Below are positions 1 through 10,566 of a stretch of 64,000 nt of DNA, in pieces; positions within the stretch are counted from its first letter, which is position 1; every line of letters begins with the position of its first letter. Origin of the DNA: Conus ventricosus (taxonomy: Eukaryota > Mollusca > Gastropoda > Neogastropoda > Conidae); the NCBI GenBank assembly GCA_018398815.1, contig CM031595.1:134419346-134483345 (forward strand), given 5' to 3'. Position numbers and translations under genes: made by a program. The notes beneath the pieces were generated by a model, which ran no database searches, was not told where the DNA came from, and saw only the letters and a list, made by a program, of their open reading frames with translations.

Positions 1-917
1 GCCAAAACCCCCCTTGTGCTCTAACCTCTATGGCAAGGACTTAGCCGGAAAGCCCTTTTCTTCTTAACCTCTTGGCAAGGCATTAGCCCGGAAGCCCTTT
101 TTCCTCTGCTCTAACCTCTATGGCAAGGACATTAGCCCGGAAGCCCTATTTCCTCTGCTCTAACCTCTATGGCAAAGACATTACCCCGGGAAGCCCTATT
201 TCCTGTGCTCTAACCTTATGGAAAGGCATAGCCGAAGCCCTATTCTGTGCTCTAACCTCTAGGCAAGAATTACCCCGGGAAACCCCTATTTCCTCTGCTC
301 TAACCTCTATGGCAAGGACATTAGCCCGGAACCCCTATTTCCTCTGCGCTAACCTCTATGGCAAGGACATTAGCCCGGGAAAGGGGCCCTATTTCCTCTG
401 CTCTACCTCTATGGCAAGGACATTAGCCCGGAAGCCCTATTTCCTCTGCTCAAACCCTCTAGGGCAAAGACATTAGCCCGGAAGCCCTATTTCCTCTGCT
501 CTAACCTCTATGGCAAAGACATTAGCCGGGAAGCCCTATTTCCTCTGCTCTAACCTCTATGGCAAAGACATTAGCTGGAAGCCCTATTTCCTCTGCTCTA
601 ACCTCTATGGCAAAGACATTAGCCCGAAGCCCTATTTCCTCTGCTCTAACCTCTATGGCAAAGACATTAGCCCGGAAGCCCTATTTCCTGTGCTCTAACC
701 TCTATGCAAAGACATTAGCCCGGAAGCCTATTTCCTCTGCTCTAACCTCTATGGCAAAGACATTAGCCCGGAAGCCCTATTTCCTCTGCTCTAACCTCTA
801 TGGCAAAGACATTAGCCCGGAAGCCCTATTTCCTCTGCTCTAACCTCTATGGCAAGGACATTAGCCCGGAAGCCCTATTTCCTCTGCTCTAACCTCTATG
901 GCAAGGACATTAGCCCA
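1..917. repeat. 49-bp minisatellite, left segment
   Basis: About 18-19 head-to-tail copies of a 49-bp unit, recognisable by the core CTCTAACCTCTATGGCAAGG followed by ACATTAGCCCGGAAGCCC. Units differ by small indels and by an AAGG/AAAG variant. The same unit forms arrays at 22335-22925 and 29215-29812. The array stops inside the motif ATTAGCCC exactly where the LTR at 918 begins, and the arrays on the far side of the two 5' LTR copies resume with GCCCG. This segment and the later ones are therefore best read as one array split by a retroelement. Open frames across it repeat a peptide containing LCSNLYGKD. This is a by-product of a repeat with few stops, and I do not call it coding. Confidence 0.95.
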
Positions 918-2247
918 TGTCCAGGACGGGGGAAATCGTGATGGTATTGCTTAAGTGCACTAAGTTGATGTATTATTAGTCAGGCTTAACACACCAGGTT
1001 ATCTTTGCACTCATACACGCATACGCACACTCATGCGCACACCAAACATTCACCTCTCTCTGGGAATGGGATGTCACGCATTCGTTTCTCTCCTAACACA
1101 ACTGAGAACAAGAAATACAATTTCTATGCTACTTATAATTAATCATGTACAATCAAATCACACACAATGAAATATCAAAACATAAAAGATCATACATCCT
1201 AATCCGGGTTATAATAAAATGACTTCTTACCTGGCCAGGTTTTCACACACACAACCACGCTTTCACACACACCACAGTTCTTGAAAAAAAGTCTCTTCAC
1301 GTCTTCTTCAGCACTGCTTGATGGTGATGCCTTGGTTGACTGGCTCCAGGCTTCAGGACTGGGTCTTCGTGGTCGTCTCTGGGATCTCGACGTCGAACTC
1401 TTCTTCTTCGTCTTCTTCACCCACCTCTGGGTTCAATTCAGTTTGTCTGTCTTCACCACCTCTGGGCTTCACTTAGTTTCCTTCTCTTCCAGCTTGTCTT
1501 TAACTCTAAGACCTTGCTGTCTCTTTCTATCTCCAGACCACGTTTCTTCGACCCTTTCTCTGTCCTGCTCACTCCTCTCCTCTCTCTCTCTCTGTGCCTT
1601 CTCTCTCTCTCTCTCTGGTGTTGTTCTCCTGACACGTTGTTCTCCCTCAGTTTATATAGGGAGGGAGACAAAGGATCCCCCTTCGGGCATGCCTTTGTCC
1701 CTGCTGCTTCTCAAACCCTAGTTCACAAGTACCCTGAATTCTCCACTCGCTACATTCCACACACATCAGCATTTACACACACCCCTACCTAATTGATTAG
1801 CAAACACACACTTTAGCCCAGATGGACATCGAACATTCCCGCCGACTTCGGTGGTTACTTAACACAGTAATTATCTTAAGGAGGGCTGCTACAACTCCAC
1901 ACGCATTCAACCAGCCTGACAATAGAACCAACACAGTGACCCACGGCAATACCATCCAAACAAATCCAAGACTCCTGCTCTTCACTGACTGTTTACACAA
2001 GAACCTCAGCTGACCGAGCATTTAGCGCTCACTTGGGGCCCCGAGGTCGTAGTGGTTACAACCCTTCCCCCTTTCGCCACAGGCAGGTCCGAACTCTCTC
2101 TAGGTGTTGTTTGTCATCTGACCACTTCGGCCGTGTGCGGTGGGTAAGGTACCCTGTTAATTGGTCAATTACCTATTTGTATACCACGTACAATGTCCCT
2201 TTGTCTCCAAGCGTCTAATGCCTTTGAGAGGTTTCACGCTCCTGACA
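918..2247 (-). mobile_element. 3' LTR of minus-strand Ty3/Gypsy-type element
   Basis: A 1.33-kb block starting TGTCC and ending TGACA (TG...CA), repeated at 21049-22334 and 27887-29214. Copies 1 and 3 are close to identical. Orientation is minus: TATATAAA on the minus strand (about 1650-1658) is a plausible promoter, a purine-rich tract lies just outside at 2248-2260, and the other two copies have a tRNA-like primer site and gag on their left. Read in that orientation, this copy is the 3' LTR. The flanking 5 bases at 913-917 (GCCCA) resemble GCCCG at 29215-29219, so a 5-bp target duplication with one change is likely. The transcribed part is rich in GA repeats and Arg/Glu/Ser codons. It ends in a strong splice-donor-like AGGTAAGAA on the minus strand near 1225-1232. 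Confidence 0.8.
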
Positions 2248-2260
2248 AATTCCCCCCACT
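2248..2260 (-). other. polypurine tract beside 3' LTR
   Basis: Read on the minus strand this is GAGTGGGGGGAATT followed directly by the LTR start TGTCA. It is a purine-rich run in the position expected for priming plus-strand DNA synthesis of an LTR retroelement. It supports the assignment of the 918-2247 copy as the 3' LTR and the minus orientation. Confidence 0.6.
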
Positions 2261-3439
2261 CGAGACAATGCCCTGCATTGGCTAAAACTTAACATTCAAG
2301 GAGATGAAACTCATAATTTTCCCATTTAAACCAGTGCTAATATCGGCCTCTCATAAGCCTACTGACACCAGAGAACGCACGCAAGATTTGTCTTGCAACA
2401 AAATTTTATAGAGAAAATAAAGCAAATATCAACATAAATCTGAAATCTCCACCAGCTCAAAGTCGTGTGGCCATATAACCATTATGTTTCTACGGAAATT
2501 CTCTCCCCTTCTCTTCATACACGTGGCCGCAACTTGCAACGTCACACATACGCGACACTGCAAAAGACAGGCACCACTACTTGACTTCTCGACCGACCAT
2601 GTTATTTTGGGCCTACGGTTCCCGTCCATCTTTTCTTCACTCTCTAACCTCGTTGTCGACGAGCGACCGAGACATGTGTTGCAATGCGCACTGAAACGCA
2701 TGATTTTCACAAAGGATACCGGGCCAGTAGTATTCTTGCGTCACGGCCTTTTGTGAGGCCTGCTTGTACAGAGAGGCCGAGGCTGGACGTCACATGTTTT
2801 TCTGAATCACCGCCTTTCTGAGCTTATAGGGCACAACAATCTGATTTTTTGTCTTCCCGAACTTCAAGTGAGTGAAAGTTCGGTACAATACCATCTTTAT
2901 CTCAAACCCGATGGTTGCCCTCCTTCACCCTTTCTTCTGGTCCTGTGTGAGCGAGCCTAAACAGTTTTCTAAGCGAGTAATCGCCCTTTTGTCTGCTCGT
3001 AAGTGAGGGGGGGTTAGTCTCACCGGTCACGCTCCATTGCGTTCTGAAGTGTTTGATGCTGGGGCCTTTTCCTCACGTGATTTCTTTTCCTGATTCAACT
3101 GTGAAGTCACGGGTTTGGGTTTTCGTTTCCACGTGCTCCTGAATGTTCCAATTTACAGATCATACGGTTCAGGCTTTGGAACAGCCCAAAGCTGTACAAC
3201 TTCTAACTATTAAATGTTTGTTAGCAATAAACACCTGGGCCGTTTGAATTCTGTACTGTTCCATCTATTTGTCTACCACTCTGTTGTTTTACTGTGAATT
3301 GTCCCTTCTCACCAGGGGACTCCTTCACCATGACACCAGTGCAACCCAGAGTCTCTAATGACTTTAACCAACATTGTCACTACTCTGCCTTTGTGCCACA
3401 TCCAAGTTATCGCCTGAATCTGTGAACACACAGCACAAT

Positions 3440-3600
3440 CCAGACAATAACACTGTAGAGAACAGGAAAACAACCGATTCAGGGACTCACTTGCTACTCC
3501 ACCACGTTTTTTTGGGCGATAGTGCCATAAAAGCCGCCTATTCTGTTCTCTGACCAAGAACCAAACATAACGACCTACACAAAACATATGTGCCGGGATA
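3440..3600 (+). repeat. Inverted fragment of the gag-distal segment
   Basis: The plus strand here reads GAGAACAGGAAAAC, then ACTCACTTGCTACTCCACCA, then AAAAGCCGCCTATTC. The same segment occurs in the opposite orientation at about 19255-19355 and 26095-26200, just downstream of gag in the two tandem block copies. Similarity is confined to roughly 120-150 bp. It shows either a local inversion inside the retroelement or an independent fragment of a related element. Confidence 0.7.
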
Positions 3601-6409
3601 TCCTTTTTAATACTTAATTTACTAAACTTGCAGATTTCAGTTGTTGTTAATCCATGTTCTTTTCCCGGGTCATTTTCAATTACATCATTTCGCGCAAACA
3701 TTTCTTCAAATGAGTCTCTGTCTTTCATGTGAAATATAAACTACAGTCTTTACTGTTCTCTAAAGTCTTTAAACGGAGTTATATTTCTGCATAAAAAATC
3801 ACAACTTATCCCAGCCTGTCTTCCGCTGAAAGTAGTTTCGACAAAGTGTTTTCTTTTTAACTATGTCTCTTTCTGCCGAAAACAGTCATCTATAATCATA
3901 GTGTTTGCGTTCTTCAAACAGTCTATAAAACTGTTCTAAAACACTCTCTCAGTTTATTGCTAGGATTAACTAAAATATATGTTCATCTGTCCATATAAAC
4001 CTTCATCATGTATGCTTTGTTATTTAAGAGTTGTGACAGAAACCTACAATATGATTAAAATTATAGCGATAAACTGTTTGTTATTAGGTCTAGGACAAAT
4101 ATTGTTTTTCCACAACCAGTCTGCCACAAATCAACGAGCAATGAGGAGTTTTTTGTCATAAAGTTTAACTGCTCCATAGTTTTATAGAAAAATTTAATCT
4201 AATCCAGTTTGTATTTTTTTCATACTCTCTGTCAAACTTGTTCAGTATAATAAAAACTATTAGGCCTAAATGTGTAAGATTAATCCAATTCAGTTCTGTA
4301 AGATTGTTTCTCTTTAAGTCAACATGGATTTTGTGCTTGTTTTTATGATCTAATATCCTCGCCATTGTGAAGAACGAGACAACAACGTTAAGAGTTGTAT
4401 CGTTCTAAGTTTGCCAGCTAATCATTAATTCCTTTTTATAAGATCCAATAACGCCCACCAACCCATCCGCTCCACATCTTTAAAACAGAAATTTCCATAT
4501 AATCATTTTGTGAACGTGGTCCGAATTTCTGCTTGGAAAGAACTGTAATTATTGTAGAAGCTTTTTTTACAAACTGTTTCTTTTCTGTTGTCGGATGTAC
4601 TGTTTTTTCCCATACCGGCGTTATTTCCTTTTCTTTTCGGCTATGTCGTCGGCATAAGACTTCCATTTGTAAAGGGCCTGAGTTGGAATGGCTTTCTGAA
4701 CTTTTTGTCGGCCTAAATATGTAATGGGGCTTATGAATTCAAATTTTATTTCCCATTTCTAATATGGCTAAGTGGCCATTTGAGGTCAGGTTTTCGAACT
4801 ATTTTTATATGCATAACTGGCCAACATTATTTGCTTCTAGATGCGCAGCTGTTCTAGGTTTAGGAAAACTTTTGTTGGTCGCCAACACTGGCGTTTATAA
4901 TCACACATCTTTAGTGTACTCAAAACCATACAAAGCGCCTATCTAACCATTCTGTTCAAGGCCGCAACGTCTGCAAGGTCTTTTAATTCTAAAGTTGATA
5001 ACACCTAACAGGCGCTATGTAACTCCGGTTCTTCTGGCCCCCACGCGACACTATTTTTTAGTATGCATTATAATTATTTCCCAAAACAATGTGCAAGGTT
5101 ATCACATTTACGAACTTTCCCCGTTTTGTCTTTGTCTTTATATTAATTGATCCAACCCTCCCACAAACTAATCTTTAAACTGTAATTTAGGGAATTGTAT
5201 TATTATCTTAATCGCAATTATGCAGACTTTTCGGACGGAAGAGCTCGTGTATACAGTTGTTGGGCATTCCGTCTTATAAGTGGTCAGCTGTGCGCAGCTA
5301 ATACATAGGGTTCATGTGCAGTTATGTAATGTACATGCCATATGACTCGTGCGCGGGTACCGGGGACAAACGAATGTTTTGGTAGGGTTGCTGGGGAGGG
5401 GTCTAAGCAGTTTCAGACAGTGTAGGGGGCCGTGCATACTAGGTGGGGGCTGGACTGAGGGGGGTTCTTTTTGCCGTTTCTCGGAGGTGCGTGGCAGGGA
5501 GCTTTTAGTGGTAAGCAGGATGCGTATGGCGGGTTTGCGGTGTATATTGCTGGTCGTTTAGTAGTTGCCTTTTGTGAACGTGTGGTGTTGTTGAGGCTTA
5601 GGGGTCGTAGTGCGTCACTTTTCTTCTTAGTGAGGCCAAATTACACCCGGTTGTACCTGTAGGTCATGGGGAATACGCGCCGTTCGGGCGGGCCAGCGGG
5701 AAGGGGGCTAACCTGTTAGACACGTTTTATTCGCCGTGGCTGACGCGGATTATTTTCCAGACGACTGGGTAGACTTATGTCATGGTTGTTAACATCGCCG
5801 CCTCTGGACCATGGGGGCCCAACCCACCGAAGGGGGAGCTTGGAAGCCCAAGGGGCGTATAACGCACACATTCCACAATTCACACTCATATAGAGGCTGG
5901 GAGCGTCGGGTGGGGTGTGGGGGTAAATCTGGGTGTGTGAACGATTAGTAATAAGCGTGGGGGCTGGCTATGAGTAGGTGGTCTTTTGTAGGCGGGTGGG
6001 GAAAACTCGACTTGCAGGTTGGGAACAATATAGTGCAAAGGTGATATGGTCCTTTGCTGTTGTCCCTGACTGCCCTCTTTTCTATTAAAAGGTGCAGTAC
6101 TGCATACTCCATGGAAGAGCTAATCCCTTAACCCCCCTATGAAAACGAGCACATCCTAGCCGAGATTGCCGTGGTGGAGGCTTCCGTTGCCATGGTTCGT
6201 TAAGAACCACGGTTAAACTTTGCTGTAGTTTCTTTTGTCGCTCCGCCTTATCGCGGGATGTGAGATATACTCCTCTGCTGGCGTAGCGCCGCCTTCTTTT
6301 ATTTCACCTGGAGACCGGGTGGGAAGTGGGATAGAGGGGGTATGGAGGGTGGGAGTTTAACACTTCTGACGTATTTTGAAACTGGAATGCGAGACCATTA
6401 CAAATGACA

Positions 6410-6505
6410 AACCTCCCCCCCCCTCTCTACAACCCCCCCACCCCCCCCCCCCCCACCCCCCCCTCCCCCCCGCCCCCCCCCGCCACCCCACACCCACCCC
6501 ACCCA
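6410..6505. repeat. C-rich low-complexity tract
   Basis: Nearly pure C with scattered A and T over about 90 bp. Open frames through it encode only Pro- or Gly-rich low-complexity peptide. It lies close to the left side of the Polinton-like region, but I could not show that it marks an end. Confidence 0.9.
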
Positions 6506-6639
6506 CATAGACATGAATGGCTTTTGATAGGATCTGTAACGAATTCAATATTAACTTCAAGACAGGCTTTAGAACAAAAGTGGGATCATAATCATGGGCC
6601 TAGGCGAACCTTTATTGTCGGGGCACGCACAGTGAAAGT

Positions 6640-7320
6640 ATAATATGACTGGCATCCTCCTTCCAAAACTTTCTTTTCAGGCCCAACTTGTTGATCCCGG
6701 GGTCCTTTCAGCAAGAGCTAAATACAGCATGGACAACATTATCTTAGACACTTCTAAGGGCCTAATAGGCGGGATAGAACGAATAAACGACTCTATTCGC
6801 ACTTAGTTTTTGTGTTTGCTGGTTCACACGCACAGGCAAGATCACGATAACTGATCCTCTACTGGTTGACGGCAAAAACAATACTTAGCAAATTTAGAGG
6901 GACGCCATTAATTCTACAGTTGATTTACCTTCAAGTATTAAAAGATCCCCCCCAAATGTTGTACATACGCAAGATCGAAAGTAGACTTTGCTGTTGGCAC
7001 TGGTTTTACCTGATGCCTTTGACTCAGACTCCAGAAGGTATAATAATAAACTATAATAATGAAAATTCTTATAGCAGGAATGAACAGAAGGTTGGGAAAA
7101 AACGGACAAAATTCTGAGCCAGTAATATTAAAACTATAAAAGAAGCCCAAGATAAAGTCATTAATCCGAGGTCCAAACCCCAAAGCCATGAAGACTCAGC
7201 AAAGCTCGCAGACTCTGTCGCGACACGACATGCATATGATATAGACAGCGCTTGTTCTGGATTACTGGCCTCCAGGATTATTGGTCTTTTTCTTACTAAA
7301 TATTAACAACTATTAAGAGG
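6640..7320 (+). pseudogene. Unrecognised remnant ORF of the Polinton-like block
   Basis: A string of plus-strand open segments, the longest at 6866-7117, with stops between them. One readable piece near 6700-6800 contains RAKYSMDNIILDTS and then GLIGGIERINDS. It ends near 7200 with Ser/His-containing sequence. I do not recognise a family. Its place in the block suggests a structural or accessory gene of the element, but that is inference. The minus-strand frames over the same bases (6894-7189) look like shadows. Confidence 0.3.
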
Positions 7321-7499
7321 ATACTAATGTCCATAAGTTGCTCGGCCATAAAGCAACTACTTAGCTTGCGTAGACAAAAGCCAGCTGACCTATACCCCCT
7401 AAGTATACCCGTAAAGGTCTATAGCTTTATGGGCTAATTTTTTTTATAAACTCGCCGATGATCAAGCTGTTTTTTTACCATGCTTTATCGGGGGGGGCG

Positions 7500-8482
7500 A
7501 TGGCGGCGGAGGCCACTGAATTTGGCCACCGCCGCCTGTAATAGCCAACACCAATGTTACTTATTGCAAATCCTAAGGCAGCTATAACGCTTGCTAATGT
7601 GACCTTGCTCTCTTAACAGTGTTTCTTATTCGTTCTAGCTAGTGTCGTGTCTTATTTATAAAATTTTTTCGATAGTTTTTCTTAATTCTGTTCACCTGAG
7701 TTCGTAATTTGGTCCCGGTTAGTAGTCGTCACTTCTAGTCTTGCTGATCTTTCTTGTTCAAGATTTTTTAGTCTTTGTCTTATTCTTTCTTTAATATTAT
7801 GCCCTTAGTTGGCGTTTTCAGCCTCTACGAGTTTTTTCTTTTCTATTTTTTTCTATGCTCAGCTAGTTCAACTAGTTTTGCTAATTGTTTGTTAATTCGC
7901 CTCTAATCTTCACAAAGATGATCAAGGGCTTCTATTTCTCGCTTCGGTAGGGTGAGTCGTGTATAGTCTTTAACGCTGTTTTTCTGAAAATGGATTCTGC
8001 TTCTATTACATTTATTAATTACACTAGCTGAGTGATTTTATCTTTAAGTTCTGTTTTGCATTTGGTTATTGTGGGAGTTCTTGCCAGTGTTGTTTTGATG
8101 TTTAGCAACTGCATCCCTATTAATTTGTCTAACAGACAAGGCGATTTGAATCTTTTACACTAAGTCTTGGTATAATTGTACTCTTTGGGCTAAAAATTTG
8201 ATGGGTTGGTTTAGTTGTAAGCCGAACAGTTTCCTTGATCGCTCTTTACAACAAATGAACCATCTTCTAATTCTAAATTATTTGGGTCTATAAAATTCGG
8301 GAGGTTCTGCCTAAATTTTGTAAATGCTCGACCGTACTTTCTGTTAATTCAGTCGCGCATTGAGAGCGCTGAGCGATGCCGTGTCAAAGGATCATGTAAT
8401 CATGTTGTCTCCAGGATCAAAACATCATAATCTTCTTCGCCTTCAATTCCTGCATGTTTTTAAATAATAAACTTTTTATTTT
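7500..8482 (-). pseudogene. Coiled-coil protein remnant with hydrophobic tail
   Basis: Read on the minus strand from about 8480 leftward, the sequence is rich in Lys, Glu, Gln and Asn codons, as in a charged coiled-coil protein. Near 7580 comes a short hydrophobic stretch, AALGFAISNIGVGYY, followed by basic residues and an Ala/Pro-rich end. Numerous stops break it. It diverges head-to-head from the plus-strand remnant at 8493. I cannot name the family. A membrane-associated or minor virion protein of the Polinton-like element would fit, but this is unproven. Confidence 0.35.
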
Positions 8483-8492
8483 TGTTATAAAA

Positions 8493-8700
8493 AAATGTCA
8501 CAAGATATGGATCGATTCTTGGCCCGTTTAGAAGCTGAAAGAACCTTTGCGTGCGGGGAAATAAACGGAATATTACTGTTCCAAATAATCCATCTACTAT
8601 TGATGCAGATCAAATTCTTATGTTGATTTCCAGACTAGGAGCGGTGATTTGATCGTTGCGGACTCTGCGGCTTACTTTTAAAATAGACACTCGCTTCAAC
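8493..8700 (+). pseudogene. Short remnant beginning MSQDMDRFLARLEAER
   Basis: A plus-strand ATG opens MSQDMDRFLARLEAER and stays readable for about 45 codons before stops. It is AT-rich like the rest of the block and starts only about 10 bp from the divergent minus-strand remnant. The family is not recognised. It is probably the 5' end of a broken gene of the Polinton-like element. Confidence 0.35.
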
Positions 8701-10560
8701 AAAAACCAAACCGAACAGTTTGTCAGAATTTGGGGGGCAATCGTTAAGAAATTTCTGTAAAAACTTGAGGGGCAAGAGTATTTTCTTTAAAATGCAGAAA
8801 TATTTTTAAACTAATTCTGATCTATGGCTAACCGCGAATGAAGGGAAGGGGGGGGAATATTTTTTTTCTTTGCGTTTCAAGGAATCGCAATGAGGACAGC
8901 AAACCAATTAGAATAGGCGCCCGAACTTGCCTCAGGTGCTAAAAGCAGCAAAAAGGCTTTAGCTGTAGGTTATGCGTTATTGGTAATCGCTTTTCCATTC
9001 CCCTAGCTTTTTGAGTTGTTAAAGCGCATGCCCCATACTTTCAAGGAGCATTAAAGGACAGAGTGTATATGAACTAATTTTATTGCATACAAACGTGTTA
9101 TTCAAATCAACAGTCACCGAAGCAAAGTACAGCCATTTCTGACATCTGTTAGGTTGACGTTGTAGCAACCTGATTTAGCAGAGCTTGATTGCGAACAATC
9201 TAAGTCCCAACATATTATATTACGGAAAACGTGCGTCTTCATACAACATATCCTGAAGCAGGGCAGAACTATATGGGCATTTTAGTTTTAGCGTCTCTGC
9301 AAGATCGGCTTTAAAGGTATTTTATTGCTGGTGAAGATGAAGAACCATTCAAAAGCGGACGAGAAAAGTTTTTTAATCCAAAAAATAACGAAAGTACAAT
9401 GGTGCGATTGAGCGCAGTCTAACAAATCTATGCTAGGGACTTACTAGACCCTTATCATCAATTTTGACGAAATAAGAAAATTGTTTGGGGGGGGAGGGGT
9501 TAGAAGTCCAACAGCAGCCTTGCGGCGAAAGATCTACACCTTCACAGTGTAAGACTGATGATTATTTAACAACAAATTCGTTTTATGGATTGACCTAAAG
9601 GTTCAACGGAGGATAATCATTAATGGAAGGGGAGGTGGGAGACCTGTGAGAGACGTAAAAAACATTCAAATTGATAAAGAGATGAAGCGATAAACCGCTT
9701 TTCTTAATGTACATTGTTTTAAAATTCTGAAGCGAAAGAATGACTATTGAAGGTAGCAGATTAAAGATATACAATAACTATATTATTTTTATTTTTAAAA
9801 AGGCATCTGTCTGTTCAGGTTTATCAAATGTGCCTACAGTCGCCCACTGAAGAGATAGCAAGGCAATTTGTGCGGTATAGAAACCCCTGAAGTAAAAAAC
9901 TTCAAGATTAACAAATTACACAAATGCAACACAAAATGAGCAGGACCTTTCAAAATACAGCAACCCCAAACGAAGGGTATTCTGCCTGCCTTTAATGCCG
10001 TTACATATGTTAATACTGGAACATCGACTATAAGGTCTATCAGCAGGAACGAGTGTAGGCTTTTGCAACAGGCATAGGTGCAACCGCAGCTTTACCTCTA
10101 GGCGGGTTGTCTTTAGCTCTCGGTCTGTGTTCATTGTGTAAGTGCTGCTAGCAAACATAAAAACTCAAACTCCAAAAGCACCAGCTATGGTTAAACTAAT
10201 AACGGCTAAACTTAGCTCGTTCAACTGACAATAAATAGAAGCGCTAAGCTGACTCAACCATCACGGATGACGAATTAATCGTTTACAGGCCGATTTTGAT
10301 GATCCAAAGACAACGTTTTGATCTTCAAAGAAAGGCGAGGGCAAGTTTTTCTCAAAGCCAGACGCCGAGCAGATAAAAAAGGAATGGCTTAAAAAAAGTA
10401 AACGAAACATTTAAAACTCTGTTCTAAACAGCTCACATTAACTATGCAAAGGGCGTTTATTACTTTAGTTTATGTGTCAAGCGCAAAAAGACGTGATATT
10501 AGGTTTCTGATTAAGTATTTTTTTTTAATATTTAAATAAAATATTTGGTTTAGAAAGAGA
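8701..10560. other. Unassigned part of the Polinton-like block
   Basis: AT-rich with many stops in all frames. The longest open stretch is 80 codons on the minus strand (9916-10158), unrecognised. Plus-strand fragments near 8890-9000 and 10320-10420 look like eroded coding sequence (Ala/Lys-rich), but I cannot assign them. G-runs occur at about 9487-9497 and 8851-8858. Confidence 0.4.
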
Positions 10561-10566
10561 GTCAAC

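Larger units (their letters stand above)
2261..6590. other. Unassigned DNA, probable interior of LTR element
   Basis: No convincing gene. By position this should be the 3' part of the minus-strand LTR element, where pol would be expected, but I recognise no reverse transcriptase, RNase H or integrase motif here on either strand. The longest frame (3309-3728, minus, 139 codons) is unrecognised. Part of it overlaps an inverted retroelement fragment at about 3466-3590. Base composition shifts from mixed (2.3-3.4 kb) to AT-rich (3.7-5.2 kb) to GT-rich on the plus strand (5.3-6.4 kb). A C-rich low-complexity run occupies about 6410-6505. The apparent frames at 6357-6643 come from that run. Confidence 0.5.

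Noticed and set aside
120..843. Open frames repeating a peptide with LCSNLYGKD
   Set aside because: They are translations of the 49-bp minisatellite. The frame shifts from unit to unit and the copies elsewhere do not keep it.
6357..6643. Pro-rich and Gly-rich frames
   Set aside because: They are produced by the C-rich low-complexity tract.
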